Below are positions 1 to 9,847 of a DNA stretch of 64,000 nucleotides, piece after piece. The DNA comes from Medicago truncatula. Taxonomy: Eukaryota > Streptophyta > Magnoliopsida > Fabales > Fabaceae. A program made the translations under genes and the position numbers. The stretch lies in assembly GCF_003473485.1 (NCBI RefSeq), contig NC_053045.1:6350501-6414500 (forward strand), read 5' to 3'. Every line of letters begins with the position of its first letter. The stretch's first letter is position 1. The notes beneath the pieces are model-generated. The model saw only the letters and a list, made by a program, of their open reading frames with translations. It did not search any database and was not told the DNA's origin.

Positions 1-865
1 AAAATTGATCTGTATAAAAAAAACTTCCAAGAATCATTCAAAGTCCTGTAAAACCTGCGATTCTGCAGGAATTTCATGATTATATGCAATATGCAATTTC
101 AACGTGATTTACTAGAATTTTGCCTATTTTTACATTTTGCAATGGATTTGGATCGATGAAGGTGAGTAAAGTACAAAATCCTATATTTTGGAATTTAAGT
201 TGTGATTTTAACAACAATGCTTAAGATATTGAGTTCATTGGCATCTCACCGATAAAACTAATAAAATGTTCAACATCCACTTTTATGAGCAATACGAGAC
301 TTCTAACTCAAACTTGGGGAACAAGAGTGCTTCATTAACCAAAATTTTATTCTCACTTATTCATGCATGCTTGTTGAGAATTGGTTGAATTAGAGGTTTC
401 TTGATTCCAATCTCCTACAATGGTAAAATGCATTTACTATTTTTCACTAGATGCTATTTTACGAGTCTTTGATACAAACACAATGAACTTTCCTATCATT
501 TGACTGGAGACAGACAACATAACATGGTTGTACAAAAAATTTCAATGTTGTCTTGCTCTTTTTAAGGCAACATTTTTCTCATCCACAATGGACGACCCAA
601 AAAGACTATGCTTTATGGAAAGTGGAAAACTTAATGCATCATGATGGATTCTTATTCATTGATAGATCAGAGATGTAATTAGACAAAATTATCTACTATG
701 CTCTTAATAGTGAAAGCAGGAAAACAAAATTATGGTCATATCCACGAAATTTCATTGATAGAAAAATTTATATGGGTCATGTTCCAAGAAATTTCTCTTA
801 AAACTTTTTTTCCTGTTCCACAGTGCAAAACACATGACATATTGTGTATGCATATTTCTGAAACT
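1..865. other. Upstream region of the first RLP gene
   Basis: I see no gene here. Positions 396-530 are homologous to 6358-6450, which lies directly in front of the collapsed RLP copy. This stretch is therefore part of the ancestral RLP duplication unit and includes the distal promoter. The rest is AT-rich sequence without a recognisable element. Confidence 0.6.
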
Positions 866-873
866 TTATAAAA
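866..873 (+). promoter_or_regulatory. TATA box of RLP1 (candidate)
   Basis: A TTATAAAA-type motif lies about 50 bp before the ATG of the first RLP. Position and sequence suit a plant core promoter with a short leader. No transcript evidence is available. Confidence 0.45.
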
Positions 874-918
874 CAAACCATTTGTGTTGTTGTTGTCACT
901 CAGAGTAATTAACCAACA

Positions 919-3900
919 ATGAGATCGATTACATTACTTTCATCGTTTTCCATCCTTATCTGCTACTACTGCATTTTTTTCACTTTCCAGAACTCTCTTG
1001 CCTCTGCCAAATGTCTTGAGGATCAACAATCACTGTTGCTCCAATTAAAAAACAATCTCACATATATTTCTCCTGACTATATCCCCAAACTAATATTGTG
1101 GAATCAAAACACGGCTTGCTGCAGTTGGAGTGGTGTTACTTGTGACAATGAGGGATATGTTGTTGGCCTTGACCTGAGTGGAGAATCTATTTTTGGTGGA
1201 TTTGACGAATCAAGTAGTCTTTTCAGTCTCTTGCATCTCAAGAAACTGAACTTGGCTGATAATTATTTAAATTCTTCCATTCCATCAGCTTTCAACAAGT
1301 TGGAGAAGTTGACTTATCTGAATTTGTCAGATGCTGGATTTCAGGGGGAGATTCCAATTGAGATTTCCCATCTTACAAGGTTGGTTACTCTTGATATCTC
1401 TTTCCCATTCTATCATCTCGACTTCTCTTTCATTTTCAACCAGTTTTTCTCATTTGGACCACTACCAAAACTTAAAATCTCAAATCTACAAAAGCTTATC
1501 CAAAATCTTACCAATATTAGGCAACTGTATCTAGATGGTATAAGTATAACATCTCCGGGATATGAATGGAGTAATGCTTTGTTACCGCTGCGTGACTTGC
1601 AAGAGTTGAGCATGTATAACTGTAGTCTATCAGGACCCCTTGATTCCTCCCTTTCAAAACTAGAGAACCTATCGGTCATTATTCTTGGCGAGAACAATTT
1701 TTCATCCCCAGTGCCACAAACATTTGCCAATTTTAAAAACCTAACCACCCTCAATCTTCAAAATTGCGGATTGACAGATACATTTCCACAAAAGATCTTC
1801 CAAATTAGAACACTGTCAATTATTGACTTATCTGACAACCCCAATCTCCATGTTTTTTTCCCTGATTACTCACTTAGTGAATATCTTCATAGCATTAGAG
1901 TGAGTAACACAAGCTTCTCTGGAGCATTTCCAAACAATATCGGTAACATGACAAACTTACTCCTATTGGATATTTCTTTCTGTCAACTATATGGAACACT
2001 TCCCAATTCACTGTCAAATCTCACACACCTTACCTTCCTAGACCTTTCTTATAATGATTTAAGTGGTTCAATTCCTTCATACCTTTTTACACTCCCATCA
2101 TTGGAGAAGATTTGTCTTGAATCCAACCATTTTAGTGAATTTAACGAATTCATAAATGTGTCTTCCTCTGTGTTGGAGTTCCTTGATTTAAGTAGCAATA
2201 ATATATCAGGGCCTTTTCCAACATCTATCTTCCAGCTCAATTCACTTTCTGTCCTCAGTCTTTCCTCTAACAAGTTGAATGGATTGCTTCAGCAAGATGA
2301 GCTTTTGAAGCTTAGAAATTTACATAGTTTACACCTTTCATACAACAACATATCAATCATTGAGAATGATGCAAATGCTGATCAGACAACCTTTCCCAAT
2401 TTTGAACGTCTTTTTTTGGCATCCTGCAACTTGAAAACTTTCCCTAGATTCTTGAGAAATCAATCAACATTAATCAATCTAGACCTGTCAAATAACCAAA
2501 TTCAAGGAGTTCTGCCCAACTGGATTTTGACACTACAAGTTCTTCAATACCTTAATATTTCACACAATTTTCTCACAGAAATGGAAGGCTCTTCGCAAAA
2601 TATTGCTTCCAACCTTTTATATATTGACCTTCATAACAACCACATTCAAGGAATACCTGTTTTTCTTGAATATCTTGAATATTTGGATTACTCGACCAAC
2701 AAATTCTCTGTTATCCCGCATGATATTGGTAATTACCTGTCTTACACACAGTTTCTATCTCTTTCTAATAATAGTTTACAAGGAAGCATCCCTGATTCCC
2801 TTTGCAATGCTTCATATCTGCAAGTGCTTGATCTTTCCTTCAACAACATCTCAGGAACAATTTCTCCTTGTTTAATTACAATGACTAGTACCCTTGAGGC
2901 ATTAAATTTGAGGAATAACAATCTAAATGGCACTATACCAGATATGTTTCCAACTTCTTGTGTTGCAAGCTCTTTGAACTTCCATGGAAATCTCTTACAT
3001 GGGCCGATTCCCAAGTCTCTCTCCAACTGCTCATCGTTAAAGGTATTGGACATTGGATCAAATCAAATTGTTGGTGGTTTTCCATGCTTTTTGAAAAACA
3101 TACCAACACTTAGTGTCTTGGTTTTGCGAAACAATAAATTTCATGGTTCCATAGAATGTTCAGATTCTCTAGAAAATAAGCCTTGGAAAATGATTCAAAT
3201 TGTGGACATTGCTTTCAACAATTTCAATGGAAAAATACCAGAAAAATATTTCACAACATGGGAAAGAATGATGCAAGATGAAAACGATTTGAAATCAGAC
3301 TTCATCCATATGAGATTTAACTTCTTCTCATATTACCAAGATAGTGTGACAGTTTCCAATAAAGGTCAAGAACTTAAGTATGATAAAATTCTAACAATCT
3401 TTACAGCCATTGATTTCTCATCCAATCATTTTGAAGGACAAATACCAGACGTGCTAATGAAATTTAAAGCACTCCTTGTTTTCAACTTTTCAAACAATGA
3501 TTTTTCTGGTGAAATCCCATTAACTATTGCAAACCTGAAACAGTTAGAGTCCTTGGACCTCTCAAACAACTCCTTGGTTGGTGAAATTCCTCTGCAACTT
3601 GCAAGCATGTCATTCCTTTGTTATTTGAACCTTTCGTTCAATCATTTGGTTGGGAAGATCCCAACAGGTACCCAACTTCAGTCATTTGAAGCATCTTCGT
3701 TTGAAGGTAATGATGGCCTATATGGACCTCCATTAACTGAAACACCAAATGATGGGCCGCACCCACAACCAGCATGTGAGAGGTTTGCTTGTTCAATTGA
3801 ATGGAATTTTTTAAGTGTGGAATTGGGATTTATTTTTGGACTTGGAATCATCGTTGGTCCCCTCTTGTTTTGGAAGAAATGGAGAGTAAGTTATTGGAAA

Positions 3901-3993
3901 CTCGTAGACAAAATTCTATGTTTGATTTTCCGGAGGATGCATTTTGAATATGTAACTGATAGAGGACAGACATACAGAATTTTAAGGTGGTGA
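919..3993 (+). CDS. LRR receptor-like protein, Ve/Cf-type (RLP1)
   Basis: This encodes 1024 aa in one exon, the usual size and structure of plant RLPs such as tomato Ve1. A signal peptide (about 1-30) is followed by an LRRNT_2 cap from CLEDQQSLLLQ, which carries the paired cysteines and the WSGVTC motif. A long series of extracellular plant-type LRRs (LxxLxLSxNxxxGxIP) follows. A non-LRR island lies at about 775-830, then four final LRRs, an acidic juxtamembrane segment, one membrane helix (about 964-984) and a basic 40-residue tail with no kinase. The helix contains GFIFGLGIIVG, a GxxxG-type motif that in known RLPs supports pairing with the co-receptor kinase SOBIR1. The family senses apoplastic pathogen molecules at the plasma membrane; the ligand here is unknown. 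Many NxS/T sites fit glycosylation. RLP2 (9848-12856) keeps a Cys-containing stretch before the helix (LYCKKQDE) that is shortened here to ETPNDG. The start is the first ATG before a good signal peptide. Confidence 0.95.
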   Translation: MRSITLLSSFSILICYYCIFFTFQNSLASAKCLEDQQSLLLQLKNNLTYISPDYIPKLILWNQNTACCSWSGVTCDNEGYVVGLDLSGESIFGGFDESSSLFSLLHLKKLNLADNYLNSSIPSAFNKLEKLTYLNLSDAGFQGEIPIEISHLTRLVTLDISFPFYHLDFSFIFNQFFSFGPLPKLKISNLQKLIQNLTNIRQLYLDGISITSPGYEWSNALLPLRDLQELSMYNCSLSGPLDSSLSKLENLSVIILGENNFSSPVPQTFANFKNLTTLNLQNCGLTDTFPQKIFQIRTLSIIDLSDNPNLHVFFPDYSLSEYLHSIRVSNTSFSGAFPNNIGNMTNLLLLDISFCQLYGTLPNSLSNLTHLTFLDLSYNDLSGSIPSYLFTLPSLEKICLESNHFSEFNEFINVSSSVLEFLDLSSNNISGPFPTSIFQLNSLSVLSLSSNKLNGLLQQDELLKLRNLHSLHLSYNNISIIENDANADQTTFPNFERLFLASCNLKTFPRFLRNQSTLINLDLSNNQIQGVLPNWILTLQVLQYLNISHNFLTEMEGSSQNIASNLLYIDLHNNHIQGIPVFLEYLEYLDYSTNKFSVIPHDIGNYLSYTQFLSLSNNSLQGSIPDSLCNASYLQVLDLSFNNISGTISPCLITMTSTLEALNLRNNNLNGTIPDMFPTSCVASSLNFHGNLLHGPIPKSLSNCSSLKVLDIGSNQIVGGFPCFLKNIPTLSVLVLRNNKFHGSIECSDSLENKPWKMIQIVDIAFNNFNGKIPEKYFTTWERMMQDENDLKSDFIHMRFNFFSYYQDSVTVSNKGQELKYDKILTIFTAIDFSSNHFEGQIPDVLMKFKALLVFNFSNNDFSGEIPLTIANLKQLESLDLSNNSLVGEIPLQLASMSFLCYLNLSFNHLVGKIPTGTQLQSFEASSFEGNDGLYGPPLTETPNDGPHPQPACERFACSIEWNFLSVELGFIFGLGIIVGPLLFWKKWRVSYWKLVDKILCLIFRRMHFEYVTDRGQTYRILRW

Positions 3994-4832
3994 TAGAATT
4001 AATGCTAGGGATTGTGATAACTATTAAAATAATGTTTTGTATTTATATTGAAGTTGTACTTTGTGTGTATTAACTTTCATTGAGAATTGTGGTGATAGTG
4101 TTTCATTCAAAACAGAAATATATAAGTTAATTTATAACTATAAACATCATAATCAAACTGGAAACACAAATAGGATACAACTCCAAAATCTAGATATAGC
4201 CAATTACTTCATTTTGGTAAAACAATTGCTTAATTTGTTTTTCTGATCGTCAACTGGATAATGACATCATTTGACATACACATGGATACACCAAATGATA
4301 TATTACTATAGTGTTTTTGGTCTTATTTTTAAATTAGTTCATGTGATTTCCAAATTTTGAAAGGCGGTGATCATAACATAATAGTATATGAGAGTTGACA
4401 TACATTTACTTCCTCAGGGGTATCAGAAGCAACATGATAGAAGTCTATTCAACTTTGGTGTCTCACTAGAAGCAAGATTGGAAGGATGGGTGAACAGAAG
4501 CCATTGCAGAAGCCATAAGCTAAGGGAATAAATTGTTCCAAAACCATAGGTGATTAAGCCATTCTGAATGTCATTTACATGGTTATATCAGAGATTATAT
4601 ACTTAAGTTGTTGTGTGAATGGTTCAGGAGCAGTTTATGCATGTTTGGATGTATGGGGTAGAGCTTGGGATGATTCTGAAATCTCTAGAAGCAATAAGCT
4701 GAAGTTAAGCTATTCTTGTTTTTTAGCTTAATTTGTTTGGTGAAGGGTTTCAAGGGGATAGCAGAAGTGGTTTTATTGTTGTTAGGAGCATCAAATTGAT
4801 GGTGTTGCTGTTAGGAGCATCAAAGGAAGAAT
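3994..4832. other. RLP1 3' flank
   Basis: About the first 230 bp after the stop are almost identical to the flank of RLP2 at 12857-13080 and probably include the 3' UTR. Positions 4370-4410 also match 13255-13335. Beyond about 4450 the sequence is unassigned and includes a short repeated motif (ttaggagcatcaaa) near 4785 and 4812. No gene is seen. Confidence 0.55.
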
Positions 4833-5560
4833 TGTAACACCCTAAACCCCTTAAGCGATAAATTACGTAAATAACACAAATCATGCAAAGGATTTAGATG
4901 CTAATTCTTCTATAAGTTCAACATGCATAAAAATTTCTCACACATCGCAGCGGAATAATTATATCATCACATAGACAGCTAAATAAAACATCTCCAAGTA
5001 GCCATGTTACATAATCATACTACATCACCAAATATAAAACCTCAACTCAATATACTGAGTGAGTAAAATCTCCACAAGTCATAAAGGTAAATAAACAGAC
5101 AGACACCCCTAAATCAGAGTCCGACTCTAAGACTCCTAAAGCAAAACGATGTAGCTCCAAAGCTAACATCCAACAACTCACCAAGCTAAAGCAAACTATT
5201 CATGCACGCCGTCTACCCATTCATAAGAATAAGGTAGGCGGTCAACCAAACGACCATTAGGGGTTAGTTCACAATCACAATAAACATAATCAAATGAAAG
5301 TAAATTGCATAATTTAAATTCACATGTTTAAAAACCTCAACATCATCATAAATCATTGAGTATGCAAGCACAATCAAGGAAGGAATACTATTCACCTTTT
5401 TCGAGTATTCACGACGATCACCAAAATTTCACCAATGCACATATACACTGATTCACATATATTCAAGTATGACTTGACTCACCAAAATTAAAATCTCTAA
5501 ACAAAAATCTCTAGATTCTTTTAACACAAAATCTATTTTTTTAAATCTATTTATAGGATT
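4833..5560. mobile_element. LTR-retrotransposon LTR remnant, probably Ty3/gypsy type
   Basis: It begins TGTAACACCC and shares the internal GCAGCGGAA motif with the complete solo LTR at 53821-55852. It also has an actgagtgagt-type motif common in such LTRs. I could not find a matching right end or target duplication. It looks like a broken, fairly old fossil, and the right border is approximate. Confidence 0.4.
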
Positions 5561-6357
5561 AGCTTTTCTCAAAATCTTTTTTTTTTTTTTTAGCTGAAAC
5601 AAACGCACTGAATAGCCACTTCAAAGTAGAGATAAAAAAGGAACTAACAATGTTGGCCTTCCCTTTCAAGAATCAAATCAAATTTGAAACACATAAAGAT
5701 AAACGCTTAGGATTTGATTTTCAAACAACCACTTCTTTGTTAATTACATGGAAGAAATTTGTAATTTGACTACTCATTCTGCTATTTTTCCTACAGATTG
5801 TCATGACTATCTTGATATGTATATTAGCAAGTTCTTAAGGGATATAATCAAGAGAACTATTCGTGGCTATATCATTGTACAAGGAAGGGCTGATGCACCA
5901 TGAATCTTGGTGGAGTAAAGGTATTACTCTTTCAGGGGGAATTCATACTAAGAAATCTACTAGGAATTTCAATGAATCTAAGAGTAGTAAAAGTTATCAA
6001 CCAGGGAGTTTGCAAAAGAATACAATTCTTTGTGAAAAGAAATGGAGAATTTCTGTGTATTTCATTCTTTAATTCATGATCAGCTTCCAATTTTTAAATG
6101 CTGCAACAGAAATTACAAGAAGTGAGTACAGTGTCACCATATATTAATTCTATTATTTATGACAAAAATGATTATACAATTCAATTCAACAACAAAAATC
6201 AAAATCTATAGAAAATGATTATCATCTGCTTTAAAATGACTATGATTTCTCCACTTGAGTGCTAATTGAGAAAAAATGTTTGTAGAAGAACCATCTTCTT
6301 TGAGTGCATTAGAAGCGGCTCCTACAAGTGACCCTACATTGACTTGCCTGATTAACT
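5561..6357. other. Unassigned intergenic DNA
   Basis: A poly-T run near 5577-5593 is followed by sequence without a recognisable domain. One open frame of 69 codons (5863-6072) resembles no family I know and is probably chance. Confidence 0.4.
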
Positions 6358-7003
6358 TTCTTGATTCCAATCTCCTACAATGCTTAAATTCTTTGATACA
6401 GATACAATGAACTTTCCTATCATTTGACTGGTGACAACAACATAGCATGGCTTAAATTCTTTACAGCCATTGATTTCTCATCCAATTATTTTGAAGGACC
6501 AATACCAGAGGTCCTAATGAAATTTAAAGCAGTCCATGTTCTCAACTTTTCAAACAATGCTTTTTCTGGTGAAATCCCCTCCACTATTGCAAGCCTAGAA
6601 CAGATAGAGTCCTTGGACCTCTCAAATAACTCTTTGGTTGGTGAAATTCCTGTGCAGCTTGCAAGCATGTCATTCCTTTCTTATTTGAAGCATCTTCGTT
6701 TGAAGGTAATGATGGACTATATGGTCCTCCACTGAATGTAACACTATATGGTAAAAGGCAAGATGAACTGCACCCATAACCAGCATATGAAAGGTTAGGT
6801 TGTTCAATTGATTGGAATTTTTTAAGTGTGGAGTTGGGATTTGTTTTTGGGTTCGGAATCATCATTGGTCCCCTCTTGTTTGGAAGAAATGGAGAGTAAG
6901 TTATTGGAAACTCGTAGACAAGATTCTCTGTTTGATTTTCCGGAGGATGCATTTTGAATATGTAATTGATAGAGGAAAGACATACAAAATTTTAAGGTGG
7001 TGA
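6358..7003 (+). pseudogene. Collapsed RLP gene copy
   Basis: Positions 6358-6450 match DNA about 400-520 bp upstream of RLP1. The sequence then jumps directly into the part of the coding region equivalent to RLP1 residue about 835. It runs through the last LRRs, membrane helix and tail to the RILRW-stop end. About 2.9 kb of promoter-proximal and coding sequence is thus missing. A second deletion of 61 bp lies between two ATTTGAA repeats that are both visible in intact RLP2 (12474 and 12535). It shifts the frame after the SFLSYL segment. A stop replaces a Gln codon in the HPQPAC segment, and a single base is missing at the LLFWKK segment. The longest open piece is 6424-6735 (103 codons). No secreted or membrane receptor can be made from it. 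Confidence 0.9.
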
Positions 7004-7640
7004 TAGCATTAGTGCTAAGGATTGTGATAAATATTAAATCGATGTTTTCTATTTTCATTTAAGTTGTATTTTGTGTTTACTCCTTTGTGTGTGATGATAT
7101 GTATTATAACTTTGAATGAACATTCTATAAAGTTTAAATAAAACAGTGTCATTGAGAATTATGGTAATAGTGTTTCATTCAAGATACAAATATCGATTTA
7201 TAACTATAATCATCATTCTCTTAAAATAAAATAAAAACTATAAACATCATAATCAAACCGAAAACCCAAAGGAAAGATTTATAACTCGAAAAAGGGAAAC
7301 CAAAGAGGATACAACTCCCAAATCATGATATAGATCCTTTATAACATTTGTTCGATTTGATTCTGATTGTCAGCTAGATATTGATACCATTTGACATACA
7401 CAATTGATACCATTCTCTGCCTAATTAACATCTTGTTAACGTGGATTTCTTTTTGAGTTGAACTTGTTAACATGTTGTCAACTGTTTTATTCACATATTT
7501 TTAAATTAAGATATCCAATTATTATGTTCTAAATTTTGAAGGTTTAACTCAGTTCATATGATTTCCAAATTTTGAAAGGGGGTGAACATAATTACAATAA
7601 TAATGCAAGCTTTAGAAGTAGAAGTTTATCCAACATAATA
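7004..7640. other. 3' flank of the collapsed RLP copy
   Basis: Noncoding DNA homologous to the RLP2 3' flank: 7360-7640 matches 13130-13330, including the tagaagtagaagtttatcca stretch. This extends the tandem duplication unit well beyond the coding region. The homology breaks where the retroelement fragment begins. Confidence 0.6.
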
Positions 7641-8200
7641 GTATTTGAGAGTTTATCCAACACTAAGTATAATTCGCTACGAGAAGCGAAGCTCTCTTCG
7701 TGGCCTATTCTTTCCCATTCAAAATTCTCTTCAGTTGAGTTTTTATAGTGATGTTGATTGGGCAGGATGCCCTGATACTCGACGCTCTGTCACTGGTTGG
7801 TGGATGTTTTTTTGGCTCTTCATTGATCTTGTGGAAAAGTAAGAAGCAAGCGAGAGTCTCTAAATCTTCTACTTAATCTGAGTATTGTGTCATGTATGCT
7901 GCTTGTTCTGAAATAATTTGGCTTCGTGGTCTTTTGGCTGAACTTGGATTTCCTCAAATAGAGTCGATCTCACTTTATGCTGACAATACAAGTGTCATTG
8001 ACCAATCGCATCAATTTGAAAGGGGTGTGAATAAGAAGTCCTCTTTATTATATTTATTAGTTTGTTTCTAGAAATAAGGACACAAATCAGAAATTGATTT
8101 GTTCTCGTTAATTATAATTACTTACTGTAATCACCTGTATAGCCTTATAAAATCTATATATACACAAGAAATAACAATGAAAAAGGTATCAAGCCAATAT
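7641..8200 (+). mobile_element. Ty1/copia retrotransposon fragment (RNase H end)
   Basis: The translated sequence shows the copia RNase H signature SDVDWAGCPDTRRSVTG. Weaker similarity to the following LLAELGFPQ...YADNTS region comes next. AT-rich LTR-like DNA follows to about 8200. Only the 3' end of the polyprotein region is present; gag, integrase and most of the reverse transcriptase are absent. It is a broken fossil with several breaks, sitting in the 3' flank of the collapsed RLP copy. Confidence 0.8.
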
Positions 8201-8453
8201 TCGTGACACACACTCCCACAAACGTACTCCACGCATATCCACATGCTTTAATATCTAGAGAAGTGCTATATGGTGCGAGAGACAACTCATGACAACACCA
8301 TGAATGTTTTGATTTATCACATATCACATGGACTTTAAGTATGGATTTCACACAGCTGACATACCTTCAATTCAACACATGCTAAAGCTAAACCACACCT
8401 ACTAGCTATATATTTAGCCAAGTTTACCTACACTCAATGTTTCTACAACCATA

Positions 8454-8843
8454 CAGGGCCGGACCTTGAGGTGTGCAAACAGTTCAATGGAGCTAGGCCT
8501 CCTCAATGTACTAACCATTCTGAAAATTAGTGCTCTGATAATAAAACAGACTTGATTTGGTGTTTATAGGTGGAAATATTTTTAAGATGTGAAGTAGTTT
8601 GCTATAGCAGTAGTATACAGAGACAATAACTCAAGGAAGATGATTATTTTGAAGAAATGGGAATGATATGTGGAGCTATTTATTGTTGAACATTGCACAC
8701 GGTTCATATTTGCTCTTTTGAGCTACTTGTAAAAAAAAAGTTAAATAGAACATTGTTCTTTTAAAAAAAAATACATTTTTATTTTATTACGGACCTCTTT
8801 TCACTTACAGAGCCGAGCCTCCAAATTTGTAGGAACGGCCCTG
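8454..8843. mobile_element. Non-autonomous hAT element (390 bp)
   Basis: The ends are CAGGGCCGGACC and GGAACGGCCCTG, an inverted pair typical of plant hAT elements. Both sides carry the perfect 8-bp target duplication CAACCATA (8446-8453 and 8844-8851). There is no transposase coding, so it is a deletion derivative or MITE moved in trans. The intact duplication suggests a fairly recent insertion. Confidence 0.88.
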
Positions 8844-9036
8844 CAACCATATATCACCATTGCAACTTATAGAACTACCTTACATTTCTCTATGTGGCTC
8901 CATTATAGAGAGAAAAGCTTTTCCATAATCTGGAGTATATGTTATTATATATTAACGATCATAGTAGGTTTTATTCAAGTGCCAATTTTAGTGGTCGCGA
9001 TGGTTATTTTTTGGAAAGCCTGTGTTGTTATTGTTT

Positions 9037-9247
9037 GGAAAGCCTGTGTTGTCGCGCATGGAAAAAAGAGATTGTCTGCTTGGAATAGTCGCTTTCTTTA
9101 TTTTAGTGGTCGTTTGATTCTTCTAAAATTTGTCCTAACTTCACTCCTTGTCCATGTTCGTTCCTTCTTCAAAGTTCCGTCAAGTATAATCTCTTCTCTT
9201 GAATCTATGTTGAATAAATTTGTTTGCAGTGGATACGTCTTGTGCTA
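9037..9247 (+). mobile_element. L1-type LINE fragment (reverse transcriptase C-terminal part)
   Basis: The translation KKRLSAWNSRFLYFSGRLIL, followed by KFVLTSL, a hydrophobic stretch with SFFKVPSSIISSLES, and MLNKF, is the segment after the RT palm in plant L1 ORF2 proteins. Upstream, 8955-9036 contains a short duplication (tggaaagcctgtgttgt twice) and degrades. Only a small part of the roughly 4-kb ORF is left, with no poly-A tail. Confidence 0.8.
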
Positions 9248-9769
9248 AAAATATCACATTGTTGGTGTTAATATATTCTATTTTTGCATATTAAAAAAAT
9301 TATTTTTTTCTTTTTTACGTATGGTTTTGATGATGACATTTGTTTCTTCCTCTTGGTGCCATATAGTTTTGTTGAATGCAATTTTGTTGGCTTTTTCAAG
9401 AGAAAGATGCTATTGGCCATTGATAATACTACAAAGGGACTTATCATCAGCCATGCCGGCTTTACACGTTCTTTACCATAATCATTAAGTCAAGAGTCTC
9501 TTTCCTTACAATATGATTTATATTTCTGTCTCTTCAGAAACTAATCCTTAAAAGAAATTTTTTTGCCAAAATATTTTTTAAGAAAAGCTTAGACAAACAT
9601 AACTGGAAACATAAGGTATATTGCTAAGAAGGTTCCCTAAAATTGAATGGGAAAGGTGAGACTACCTGTCAAAAATGAATGGAAGAGTTGGAAGTCATGG
9701 TGTGAGTGACCACACTGCTCTTCTTCAAAGAAACTTCTCTTGTACTCTAGCTATTTGCCTGTTTGCAAC
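9248..9769. other. RLP2 upstream region
   Basis: AT-rich intergenic DNA containing the distal promoter of RLP2. A short open frame at 9284-9481 has no recognisable domain. No element ends were found. Confidence 0.4.
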
Positions 9770-9780
9770 TATATATATAA
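9770..9780 (+). promoter_or_regulatory. TATA box of RLP2
   Basis: A TATATATATAA stretch lies about 68 bp before the ATG, a normal distance for a plant core promoter with a short leader. RLP1 has a different, weaker TATA motif, so the two copies may differ in expression. Confidence 0.55.
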
Positions 9781-9847
9781 TACCATTTATCACATACATC
9801 ATATACATCAAACTAAAATTGTGTCTTGAGAGTAATCAGAGAGAGCA

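Noticed and set aside
1413-3608. Open frames of 60-113 codons antisense to RLP1
   Set aside because: They mirror the LRR codon pattern, and equivalents recur antisense to RLP2 and the collapsed copy. They have no independent features.
4833-6120. A second complete solo LTR starting at 4833
   Set aside because: The left end is good, but no TGTTACA-type right end with a matching 5-bp duplication was found. It is kept only as a remnant.
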